Assembly (NCBI RefSeq): GCF_964340395.1
Contig: NC_135558.1
Location: 17,740,771 to 17,804,770 of the forward strand
DNA length: 64,000 nucleotides
Direction: 5' to 3'
Origin: Glandiceps talaboti
Taxonomy: Eukaryota; Hemichordata; Enteropneusta; Spengelidae
Shown here: positions 10,141-20,322 of the stretch, in pieces
Position numbering within the stretch: the stretch's first letter is position 1
How the letters are laid out: each line of letters starts with the position of its first letter
The notes under the pieces: model-generated
Seen by the model: the letters and a program-made list of their open reading frames with translations, nothing else
Told to the model about the DNA's origin: nothing
Databases searched by the model: none
Translations under genes and position numbers: made by a program

Positions 10141-11291
10141 TATGTGATATTTCTTACACGTTATCCTTGAGAGAATAAAGAAAATGTATCGAAGTACTAA
10201 AATCATTATCTAGGTAACATTTTATTCATATCAAGAACTACCTACGGTATTCTACTTAATGAAAACGATTTCAAACAGTGTTGTAGCACAACGTAGCGAA
10301 CTACCAAGTGCATAGTGTATTACTAAGTATCTAGGTTAGTTTGAGGACGACATATTCAAATATAGTAAATGATCATTTTGTTCTGTAAACATCACACCGA
10401 TGTCAGACTTCGATAATTTTGACGTGCAAAGTGCATCGAAAGAAACTGTTAAAAATTTTCTGCTACTTGGATACCGATAGATGGTAAAACTAATTAAATA
10501 TTCCACATCGAGGCTAGCTAGGCTGTACACTGTCGTGATTGCACATAGTATTTCTCGTGAATGACCATACGTTTTGTGTGCAAATTAAACGTGTTTTGGT
10601 CGATAGAGGCATTTGCTTTAGGGTCTATATCATAAAATACAAATTCATTAGGTTTTCTTACCGGTTTTTTTGTGTGTTTAAAGCTACACAAAGTTCATTA
10701 ATAGATATTCAATAATCAGGATGTACAATATCGAGAAGTAAGTCATTGCATCTAACAAAACTGTGGCATAAACTGAGTTTATAAACCTTTTACTCAACTG
10801 AAAATACTTACATAAACTACTCTAGTATAATATTAATGTCAATGCATGTCTTCTGTAACATTGGAATTGTCTCCTGGCTTTGTTAGAATAGTTGATTGCC
10901 TATAGTATGGGGTCGTCGACATTTTTGATACATAATTATAATAAATTACGTCATCGGATCGTTTATATACCTTACATACCAGGTTTGAGTTCAAATGGAT
11001 GTGATATTTACGTATACTTCAGTAAGTAGAATACTACAAGTGACTTAAATACGCAGCATGGATATCGCCTAAAAAAACGTGTAAAAATCACCTTGTGCCC
11101 CTATAACCAATGGTTTAGTTGCAATGTGAAAGACGTGATTACAACAAAGACAGGGGTTACTTTGGAGTTTCACTTGTGGGAGATTTTTTACACCCACCCA
11201 GACTCAGATTACTCCAAAAGCAACATAAATAAATGAGGTGCCACACACAGTCTAGCCTGCTGTTGTGCAGCGTTAGAGTTACTCCATTACT
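10141..11291. other. Upstream region of ebony-like copy B, no features seen
   Basis: AT-rich DNA that should include the copy B promoter and 5' UTR. I see no convincing TATA box, second gene or repeat. Small open frames here have no supporting features. Confidence 0.5.
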
Positions 11292-11721
11292 ACACAGCAG
11301 AAGAAAGTAAGCTGGGCAGGAGCAAAAGTCAGAATGGATACAATTGTTGCTTGGACAAGTGTTTGTCTCTTGCAGAGTTAGACTGTAAGATACGTCGTGA
11401 CGTTTCGCCCTCACCGGCCTCCTCAGACGTGTTAGGGGTTGGCCGATGTTTGAGGGCGCACCGTCACGGCGTACCTTACAGACTATTGCAGAGTGTGTTG
11501 TACTAAACATTGGACTACATGAAAGACAGTGTGCGTAACGGTCATAATTTTTGACAGACAAAACAAAATCATGCATCATATCATGATTATACACGACGTG
11601 CAGACTAAACCATGTTGACAATTGTATTACAATGTATATAAATCCACTCTGCAAGAGACGGATACAAGCAACAATTGTATCTGTTCTGATTTTTGCGCTG
11701 CTTACTTTCTTCTGCTGTGTC
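11292..11721. mobile_element. Long inverted-repeat element, interrupted by MITE-1
   Basis: Two arms of about 75-85 bp face each other: 11293-11378 and 11646-11721. They share ACACAGCAGAAGAAAGTAAG, GATACAATTGTTGCTTG and TCTCTTGCAGAGT in inverted orientation, with scattered differences. The original loop (11486-11645) has no coding signal. The left arm is followed at 11379 by a MITE-1 insertion. No clear target duplication was found for the outer element. Confidence 0.7.
11370..11494. mobile_element. MITE-1 copy nested in an older inverted-repeat element
   Basis: The element is 11379-11485 (107 bp), with ends TAGACTGTAAG and CTTACAGACTA. The arms continue through ATACGTCGTGACG and CGCCCTCAC. 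It is flanked by the perfect 9-bp duplication TTGCAGAGT (11370-11378 and 11486-11494). It is in the opposite orientation to the copy at 6216 but shares its sequence throughout. Confidence 0.9.
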
Positions 11722-11873
11722 TCGTATATGAGATTTAATAGTGAAGTACAACTAACGCCGTAAACCGGCTACGTTTACACATAGACTCATGCAGATATGT
11801 ATCAGTTATGTTCTTTTGGTAAATGTTTCAGCTGAAGCCTATTTCTACTGCACTCTACAAGAACAGCAATACT

Positions 11874-11990
<117 letters not shown>

Positions 11991-12545
11991 ATGTATATAC
12001 CTTTGTGTGTAAAACGTCATGACGTCATGTCCCAAGAATTAAACAACAAAACAACGCCGTTGTTGTTTAAGTATACAGAAGAATACCTTATTTTAATTTG
12101 GAAATGGTGATTTGCGAGGTACCCCTTAAATACTGTCAAACCATGAGTTTATATCACACTCAACATGTCTTAGTAAATCATTAGTAAACCATAGAGTTAC
12201 AGACTGTGTCCTATCCAAAGAGGTCATGACTTTACGTAAACTTTGACATGATCAAGGCACGACAAGTGTCAATGTTTTGGATTTATCTTGTTTGATCAAA
12301 ATGGTACTTTGGATTACTTTGGGAGTATATATGTTTCATGCAAAGCACATTACGTGACTAATGTACGTATTATCCAAAGTAGGGCTCATAATGAAATTCA
12401 AACCTGCATGTTACTTTATATTCAATTCACAGACCGTTTTGGACAATGAAGGCTATACACTTTGATACGACTGTTAGAAGAAAGTCAAATTGCCAATATT
12501 TCAATACTGGCAGATGTGAAAATTGTGTATATAGTCCCTTTCGTT

Positions 12546-12662
12546 GGGATGTGTTTAACCCGTTGAAATACCAATCGTTTCTAAAGTGTCACCTCGCCTT
12601 TAAATTTGCAGGCCGTAGCTCCAGAGACCTTAGCATTCAATTATCCGTCACAATTGTGCCCC
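12546..12662 (+). repeat. Direct repeat, left copy of a 110-bp pair
   Basis: Shares GGGATGTGTTTAACC, TTTCTAAAGTGTCA, TTTGCAGG and CACAATTGTGCCCC-like blocks in the same order with 13045-13153. Substitutions and small gaps show an old duplication of an unidentified element. Confidence 0.65.
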
Positions 12663-13044
12663 TCCCCTCCCCTCCATATTGTCTTGATCTGTATCCCTAC
12701 TGTAAAATTTAGTAAAATGTTGGACTTACGTACGTTTCTGTATGTGACTTGTACTGTACTGTTTGGTGACATGAATTACTAGAAATTGTTAGAAGAAGAA
12801 ATTGTATCTTTGAAGGTTGGACCCAGGGTTCTTCGGTTGCGCATGCGCAAGGTCACAACGTTGGCGCAGCAATAGCTACAAATGGAATGTGTTTTTTAAA
12901 ACACGTTTTGTTAGGTACACAATAACTTACTCGTAATATCGTACACCATAAACAGTGTTGCATCACCTGTGGCTAAGAGTATTTTTTGTAGCTGTATACA
13001 TGATGAATTGAATCAAATTGATTTTGAGTCCGCCCCGCTTTCAC

Positions 13045-13153
13045 TGGGATGTGTTTAACCGTTCAATAACGATCGCTTCTAAAGTGTCAACTCACTTTTG
13101 CAGGTCGTAGGTCCGGAGACCATCGCATTGAATTATATGTCACATTGTGCCCC
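13045..13153 (+). repeat. Direct repeat, right copy of a 110-bp pair
   Basis: Partner of 12546-12662. Its end abuts the tRNA-like head of a SINE, so that SINE either inserted at its edge or the repeat is part of a larger composite. Confidence 0.65.
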
Positions 13154-13160
13154 GGCGTGT

Positions 13161-13441
13161 GTTGTCGGTGGCCGGGTGGTTAAACCACTTGCCCCTTACC
13201 ACTGCAGTCGTGGATCGAACCCATTCAGGGTTTGATTAAATTTACCCCGGAATTTACCACGATGTAAGTACACGTCGTTCAGTTTGACTCTACCGAACAG
13301 CACAGGTTTGCCCCTGGTACTCCAGTTTCCTCCTGTATTAACACTGGACCCATGAGGGATGGCCCTCACTGGACTTCTTGGGAGACAAGTGTTTATATAC
13401 TCAAAGAACTATCCAGTGTCAATATAGATTATTATTATTAC
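13161..13441 (+). mobile_element. tRNA-derived SINE with ATT-rich tail
   Basis: A pol III A box (TGGCCGGGTGG, 13169-13179) is followed about 33 bp later by a B box (GATCGAACC, 13213-13221), the layout of a tRNA gene. A non-tRNA body of about 200 bp follows, and the element ends in an ATTATTATTATTA tail. It is not a functional tRNA: there is no closed acceptor stem, and the sequence continues well past the T-arm. I did not find a target-site duplication. Confidence 0.7.
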
Positions 13442-13569
13442 CCAAAAATCAGCGCCTCAATGTACGGTGATCATTATTTTAACATGTTTCTGTACGTATT
13501 GCTCATGAATAATTTCGACCACTGATACCTGTTAAATGTCTCATTATTGGTATTTATTATTATTAGTAA

Positions 13570-14091
13570 TATTACAGTTTTAGAGTTATGCAGTAAATAT
13601 TGATTTTAACAACAAATATGGCAGTCAAATTTGCTTATATCAAAAAATCAAATTAACTAAGTAAACAAAGAACCAACCAACCAACCAACCAACCGACCAA
13701 TCGGCAAGCAAACCAGCCAGCCGACTTACTAACGAACCACCAACCAACAAACAAACAAGCCAGCCAGCCAGTCGACTTACTAACCAACCAACCAACCAAA
13801 CAAACAAACAACCAACTAGTCATTCAAACGTATAAGTAAAACATTTTTGATGATTGTAGCACAGTTCAATATACCAGGATAGGTTTAACTTACCATTGGG
13901 GTGTTTTGGGAATTCATCGACACATACAACCGTTGGTATTATATCGCAAGGTAAGACGGCATGTAAATACTCAGTGATGGATTCTGGAGTACAGTCAGGT
14001 GTATCACGTGATATTTTGTAGTATGCAACAAGAGTATGGTCATTATCCTGGCTTGCATCTTGGTGTAACAGTGCCACCACACGGTCAATGT
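13570..14091 (-). pseudogene. Inverted, truncated copy of the end of the ebony-like gene
   Basis: On the minus strand this copies the last 66 codons of the large exon (from IDRV to HPNG), the GTAAGT donor, the CCAA/TTGG repeat and about 120 bp of following intron from copy A. Its A9 region (LPCDIIP) is better preserved than in copy A (LPCHVIL). Homology stops abruptly at 14091 within the IDRV codons, and A1-A8 are missing. No A10 exon is present downstream. It is a non-functional fragment of an inverted segmental duplication. Its CVDEFPKHPNGK wording groups it with copy A rather than copy B. Confidence 0.85.
13675..13816 (-). repeat. CCAA-type tetranucleotide tract in the gene fragment
   Basis: The minus-strand equivalent of the TTGG tract in copy A's intron, broken by GCAAGC and GCCAGC-like variants. 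It was carried along in the inverted duplication. Confidence 0.85.
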
Positions 14092-14690
14092 TACAGTAGT
14101 ATTTTCCGATGCAATTACCGGTGACGGTACGTATTTCTGATACATTAATTTAGTATTTTCCGATGCAATCACCGGTGAAGGTATTTTTTGATATTCGTAA
14201 ATACCTAATAATGCCATCAGTTTGTATTATGATTATCCCGAAATAGAATATTATCATCCTGGAATAGAATATTAGCTCACAAGTGAATGTGGTGAAAATA
14301 TATCGCCGTATCAGATACTGCGGCCAGGCAGAATAGCTGGATTATGTAAATATACATTTTCTCTGGCTTCAAATACTTTCCGCGAAGCTTTTTTTTTTAT
14401 CTTAACTCTCTTTCATTTCGCCTTGTGCTTTCTCGATATTTTGTTTTACTGCCATGTAAATTTCAACATTTTTTCACATTCAAAAGGTGAAATGGTGACT
14501 ATTTACTTCTATATCCCTGTACATTTTCTTAGTAGCTTTGGTCAATTTTTCTTTAAAATCACATTCCATGTCTTTTAAGAGTGTAAGTTGAATTCAAACA
14601 GTATAGTCTGTAAATAAATGAATGAATGAATGAATGAATGAATGAATGAATGAATGAATGAATGAATGAATGAATGAATGAATGAATGAA

Positions 14691-14725
<35 letters not shown>

Positions 14726-14736
14726 ATGAATGAATA

Positions 14737-14797
<61 letters not shown>

Positions 14798-14798
14798 C

Positions 14799-14853
<55 letters not shown>

Positions 14854-15950
14854 ATACAATTCCTACCTACCTACCGTATTTCGTGAAGTCATGTTATCGG
14901 AAACAAACATTATTTTTATTTTGCCATCGTTCAGTAAAAGGAAAACATACACGTTCCACTTTCGAGTATTAAAGATTTCAGAATTTTCAATTTTTGCATT
15001 TTTATTCAAAGCGATTACCCTTTTGTCATTAATTTGAGTTATTTATCTCGTTTTCCCCAGACGAGTTATTCCTTTCGCGCAATTTATTTGACTTGAAAAA
15101 CAGCGAATTTGCTACTGCGACGATCGAAAAGTGTGGCACTCCATCGAATAGTACCATATCATTTATAGAAAATCGGGAAGACTACGCCAAATAAAGGCCA
15201 GCTGGTGGCGGTGCCAATTCCAATATGACTTACACTTCGAACGCATGACCTTTGAACTCAGGTAATAATTTTTTTCCATTCAATTAATGTAGAATTTAAT
15301 TAATGGTGTTCTTATTTTTATTAAATATAGCTTGTGCAACAGAATGATTTGGATCGTTCGATTTAATTAAATTTTTCATGAATACGCTTCAACAATTACA
15401 TTTGAATTAATTCTGATTGAATTTTAATCAACCATGACTGTACACTCGTTTTTGATCTTCATTAAAAGTTGCAAGTCACTGCAAGCTGGTTTTCCCTGCA
15501 AATGTCAACTACATTATCTTTCAACTAATTACTCAAAAAAGTAGTTGTTTCTGTGTGCGTTTGTTTTTGTAAATGCGACATTTTGCGTTAATTTGAAAAT
15601 AAACTTCGAAGTTGTTATAAAACGACCTTATGACCTTTATAATTAGTCGACAATGGACTTCATTCATTCTGTAGAAAGCTGATTGTGTTTGGTTCGTCCG
15701 ATCGAAACAGGTGCACGAAAATAACAAATCTGCATAAATTATCTCCCCTCACTTGTCACTCTCAAATATTTGTCGTCTCGCGCACATCTTTCTTGTGTTC
15801 TAAATATGCAAATTAGGGTAATTATATTTTGTCTTTGTGGGATTGGAGGAAATTTTTCACACGAATTACAAATTACAAGACAGCCACAGCACGTGTGAGT
15901 GTCGCAATAGGCGTCATAAATGTTTCTTGAACGGTCAACAGAAGTAAGCC
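14092..15950. other. Intergenic region upstream of the bHLH gene
   Basis: Begins with a short tandem duplication (AGTATTTTCCGATGCAAT followed by ACCGGTGA, at about 14098-14130 and 14152-14185). A tetranucleotide tract follows (14612-14858). The last kilobase should hold the bHLH promoter and 5' UTR. It contains one CAGCTG E-box at 15199-15204, the kind of site class A bHLH dimers bind, but a single site is weak evidence. No other gene is supported. Confidence 0.5.
14612..14858 (+). repeat. Compound AATG/AATA/AATC tetranucleotide tract
   Basis: Blocks of AATG, then AATA, AATC and AATA repeats, totalling about 60 units. The block-wise motif switching resembles the tract at 8021-8454. Confidence 0.97.
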
Positions 15951-18126
15951 ATGGATAATTTTGCTCCCAACCCAGCTGCTCAAGCATGTGCACCAAATGA
16001 TAACGTGTTTATGTCCAGTACTATCAGCAACAGGTTTATGACTCAACCAACATCGCGTTTACCACCAGTACAAACATATTTAATACCGTACAACCAAACA
16101 TGGAATTCGCAAGACCGTCGAGCCGTACAGTGGGGACAGCCCAGCTTCCCGTCAGGTTTTCCTGGGGCAGCACAGCAACAATGTAATACTTTTTGCACCA
16201 CGTCATATCCACCAAATGTCGATATAAGGTCAGTCAATAATCCCTACATAGGTCTCCGCAACCAACACAACAGGTCGTTTTTTGGAACAAACGCAAATTT
16301 CCAAGTTCCGTATGGTAATTTACCAGAGTCAAGTTCGACGTACGGGAGAAATCTTGAATTGCAGTCATTTGGTGGGCTAAGCAGTGAGATAGTTACGACG
16401 AAAAGTGTACAGTCGGGTGTTCAAACTGCTACTGGTTTTCAAGGGAGAAGCAACGACTTTTACCGTACTTTACAAGTAAATCAAGGCTCGTATGTACCGC
16501 AGCCGCCGCCGCCGCCGCCACCACCACCACCACCACCACCACCACCACCACCACCACCACCACCACCACTACCCCCTCTCAACTCTGAAACTGCACAGGG
16601 AACATTTCAATATCGTGCACAAAACGAAAACCCTCTTGCACTTTTCGGGAGACAGGGACAAATAAGTAAGGTTGCTCGACCAATAACGAATCGCCTAGAT
16701 GGTAGATTACCAGATACTGCCGCGGTCGAAGAAAGCCATAACGCTGATCATGATGACGATGGACGGCAGTCAACGAGTGGCGAACAAAGTGCGAAAGAAG
16801 CCGACGACAATACTGTGTCTGAAGGCAGTAGACGTAATAATGAGACGACAAATTCTAGCATTACTAATTTGGAAGACTGTAACTGTATACGAACACCCCC
16901 ACCTGTCATCCGAACAACCCATCCGCCCAGTGGAAGCGTTTTCACTGCTAAGAAACCCAGTACCGACCAACATACCACACTTATGCATAGTTTGAAGCCT
17001 ATAACTTGTTTAGGTTATAATAGCGACTCTTCCTACCCACAACACAACACCATGGCGACATCCATGAACCCGTACCAGGCTATCACCATGGCAACACAAC
17101 ACGTAAACACATGGCAACGCCAAATGAATGGCCTTCCTCAACCCCACCAGGTGATGATGACACAAAAGATTGGAACCGAGACGCAGCCAATCGCCAACCA
17201 TGCAAATTTGTCTGCCTTGCACCAGCCTATTAATACCCAAGTACCTGCTAGAACAGCGACAGAAATGATTGGATATTCGCCACAAGAGATATCAACCGGA
17301 CACTTCGGAACAAATGTTCCTATCCTACACTCCTTGCCTAAAGCGAATATTTCATCGGAAAGTGACAGGCAGAAGTGTAATGTTGCCATGGAAACTGCAT
17401 CAATCTCAACCGTTGACTCTACTCAGATTCAATCACAACCACTGGGCGTCAAGTATGCAATGCCAACAGGTGTCACTATCATCCAACTTCCGACTAAGCT
17501 TATGTCTTCTTCCGAAGCATGTTTCCCAGGCAGCAACACTACTGCCGTTGCCGGAGCAACGATGAACCAACAGATCTACGGAACTCAACTACAACCCGTC
17601 CAATACAGATTGTGCGGACCAGTACTTCCAAAATCTGGATTGATAAGTAATGACATAGATAGTGGCCGACCAAAGAAGTTTCCAAAAGTTGCACGGTTGC
17701 GATGCCGGGTAAGTCGCAGGAGAAAGCGTACGCCAAACAGAATTGTTGAGAGTCGAAAATGCTTGGTTTCAACAACGGTAAACACAGGCCCCACAAATTC
17801 TCCAGCTCCTCCTAACCCAACCGAGTCAACCGAGCCAACCGGTCCAACTGAGTCAATCGAGCCAACCGAGTCGGGTCCACTAACTAAGGAGCTGACGAGA
17901 AAGAAGGCAAATGAACGAGAGAGAATTCGAGTCAACAAACTGAACAATGCATTTAATATTTTACGTAGCGTGTTGCCGAACATCAACGCCAAGAACAGAC
18001 GAAGTTGCAGTAAGGTAGACACACTGCGTACAGCGATATGGTACATCGATACACTACAAGATGTTCTTCAAGAAAATGATAAATCTGGCCTTCGATCAAC
18101 TATGACGCAACAGCCATCTCAAACAG
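15951..18126 (+). CDS. Large bHLH transcription factor, achaete-scute-like, exon 1
   Basis: Begins at an ATG in strong context (GCCATGG). The N-terminal 640 residues are low-complexity, rich in Asn, Gln, Ser, Thr and Pro, with an uninterrupted poly-Pro run at about 185-210. A basic stretch near 573-595 (KKFPK, RRRKR) is a likely nuclear localisation signal. A PTESTEP-type repeat precedes the bHLH. The bHLH (about 651-705) has a NERERIRV basic region, helix 1 LNNAFNILRSVLPNI and helix 2 SKVDTLRTAIWYIDTLQDVL. The Glu and Arg residues that read E-boxes are present. Helix 2 is closest to achaete-scute (SKVETLR..V.YI..LQ), but the loop is unusual and the protein is far longer than typical members. 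It should bind E-boxes as a heterodimer with an E-protein. CAG/GTAAGT at 18126/18127 marks a phase-1 donor; without splicing the frame stops at 18146. Confidence 0.88.
16502..16575 (+). repeat. (CCG/CCA)n trinucleotide tract encoding poly-proline
   Basis: In-frame CCG units followed by a long CCA run inside the bHLH exon. Its length is likely to be polymorphic. It matches profilin/SH3/WW-binding poly-Pro in composition only. Confidence 0.95.
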
Positions 18127-18240
18127 GTAAGTCACAAATTTCATAAGATAGGATGTAAACAAGTACTTTTCGTTCAGAAATGTCTAGTGTCATTATAACA
18201 TTCTGTTAGTCTCTATCGATAGGAATTTGGATACGGGTTC

Positions 18241-18495
18241 AATAGGGAACTTGCAATCCAGACTGAGCATGCTCAGACGCAAAGGACTATGGGATTATCT
18301 GTGGTTATCGACGGTAATACCTAATGTGGAACTACTGATAAAATTAACCTCCCACAATTGTCAGGGTAACTATGAATTGATTATTTGTGGTTACAAACAA
18401 TGTATCAACATTGTTTACAATGCTAATTGATTAGTATTTATTATCACATTTCCCATGATGCAACATTCAACATGGCGGTTTGCAAGTTCCCTATT
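18241..18495. mobile_element. MITE-like element with 16-bp perfect terminal inverted repeats
   Basis: A 255-bp element with ends AATAGGGAACTTGCAA (18241-18256) and its exact inverse TTGCAAGTTCCCTATT (18480-18495). Weaker inverted similarity continues inward (GACTATGGGAT versus TTTCCCATGATG). It has no coding potential and no obvious target-site duplication. The small reading frame at 18227-18430 lies within it and is not a gene. Confidence 0.7.
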
Positions 18496-19152
18496 ATGAC
18501 TTTAGCAGAAAAAATTGTACACGTTTGTATCGCAAATGAAATATGCTCTCTAATACTTCACGTAAGAAAAGTTCTCATAATTTCATGTCATGAGTAAAAA
18601 ATGTCAAATTGAAGATGTCAAAATAGTGGTCAAAGTATCCTTTTTTTTTCAAACGTTTGATCATATTTAGAGGATATGAATTTGTTGATGATTTATGCGC
18701 CATTGCATACGTACAACAGTTCAGTTTTAATGATGACAAAAACTAAATAAATATCTCAAATAATAGTACTTGACATTTCAGTTCATTTTACCATTAATTT
18801 GATAAAGATTTTCGGTATTGATTTTCTCTTTTTGAGAATCCATACTTTTATTCAGAATATTATTTCACTTTTTATCTTTTTTTTGGCCAAGCATTTTTTG
18901 TTCTTCCAAATTTTTCTCTTTCGTTACTTTTAGCAAGATGTTTCTGTCATCACTATGTGACTTTCGTCGGTACATTCACAGTAAAAGCCTTGTTGGTGAG
19001 ATGAACAGCAAAGAAAATCGAATTGTTTTGACTGGTGAGGCTTCGAATTGCCGTAGTTTTTCATTGCAGTTACCGCAGACTTCGTGACACCACTGTAAAA
19101 CGCGCCGCCCACAAAGCGTTCTTGGCGTCAGGAAAAATTAGTATTTAATTTA

Positions 19153-19263
19153 GTCTCGTTACCTAGATTAATATTCTCGCCGCTGGAGCTTTGCCTACGA
19201 GACCTAAGCGAGAGTCGCTCTCGTAGAAGAGCCCCCAGCGGTGACAGACTGGGTAACCGAGAC
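19153..19263. mobile_element. Foldback element of about 111 bp in bHLH intron
   Basis: The left arm (GTCTCGTTACC, CCGCTGG, CCTACGAGA) and right arm (inverse of GTCTCGGTTACCC, CCGCTGG, CTACGAGAG) pair along most of their length around a short GCGAGAG loop. The pairing is imperfect. It is a different family from MITE-1. It could be a small non-autonomous transposon, or an RNA hairpin in the intron. Confidence 0.6.
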
Positions 19264-20167
19264 AAGGAAAGAATATATGCGCTTGCTCTGGTTAAATGTG
19301 TTTCAAGATATTAATAAATACTCTTTTTCACGAACAGATCAGCTGCTACGGTACAGTCTTGAAAAAAATGAGATTCAAAGCAAAGTCGGGTTAAGAGTCA
19401 GACTTGATGTCTTCTAGAAAAGTCTTGTATTAATTTATCAGTTGTTATTTCTTGACAATTTTCAGTAGTAGCCGACAAGATTCTGAATGCAGCTCAAAAC
19501 TCAATTAATTTTGACGTAGTACTCATCAATGCTTTACATCATTCTACAGAACCCATTCTAAACGAAAGTAGCTCAACGTGGACCATGTATGGTGGCGCAC
19601 TTCATCTGCAACCATGGATGCAGACCGTGACATTTTTTTTCATCCTAAAGAGATAGAAATTATAATCTCAACTCGCTCAATCAAATTGGAGAGGGAGGGG
19701 GGGGGGCATATGCGTAACTATTAACTACATTTTCTTTGCGCTAAAATAATCCAGTTTGTTTATGACGCGACGACAGGCCCTCTATGTGGATGTACTTGTA
19801 AGACAAGCTCTATAGATTGTACTTATCAACATCTCAGTAGTAAATACAAAAGCTGTTATCATTGAAGGAGTGAAGTTTTCCGTTGAAATTTGGTAATCGC
19901 ATTGACGCCAGAACCCCCCCCCCCCTCACAACGAACGAAGTTCGCTTAGCGTTTATATTGAGCTTGCCTTGTGTGACGTTGTGCGATCGTCCTTTACATT
20001 TTTATTACACAAAGTAACACAAAACTGCAGCCCGTCAAACTATTGCCTATTCACTCCCAGGTTTATTTTGCTTGTATACGGTTTTTTTCCATAAATTAAT
20101 CCGAAACTAACCAATGTCCGTGATGTTCTTATTCTTACTAAGGGTTTATTTTGTCTATTACATACAG

Positions 20168-20322
20168 GTACATTCAACCAGACTCAACCCGGACCAAAAC
20201 CTATTATGTTAACATATACAGGTAACCCATCCTGGGTGCAAATCCTACCCAATGGTAACATCAGCCTTCTCCCGGTCGCCACGGCAACAAATAACAAAGA
20301 CGGATGCCAAACTAACCAATGA
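20168..20322 (+). CDS. Terminal exon of the bHLH gene
   Basis: Follows a TATTACATACAG acceptor in the phase needed by the donor at 18127 (G plus GT). It reads 51 residues, beginning GTFNQTQPGPKPIMLTYTG and ending NNKDGCQTNQ, then TGA. The Gln/Asn/Pro-rich style matches exon 1, and the frame is open from splice site to stop. With exon 1 the protein is about 776 residues. This is a splice prediction; no family motif lies in this exon. The nearest canonical AATAAA downstream is far away (21649). Confidence 0.65.

Larger units (their letters stand above)
18127..20167 (+). other. Intron of the bHLH gene
   Basis: GTAAGT at 18127 and a pyrimidine-rich acceptor ending ACATACAG at 20160-20167. The intron contains two inverted-repeat elements (18241-18495 and 19153-19263). 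The rest is AT-rich with poly-G and poly-C runs near 19694 and 19915. No nested gene was seen. Confidence 0.75.

Noticed and set aside
11157-11654. 165-residue minus-strand frame
   Set aside because: It spans a MITE-1 insertion and both parts of an older inverted-repeat element.
13161-13230. Possible tRNA gene
   Set aside because: A and B boxes are present, but there is no matching acceptor stem, and a SINE body with an ATT tail follows.
17585-18046. 153-residue minus-strand frame
   Set aside because: Antisense shadow of the bHLH exon.
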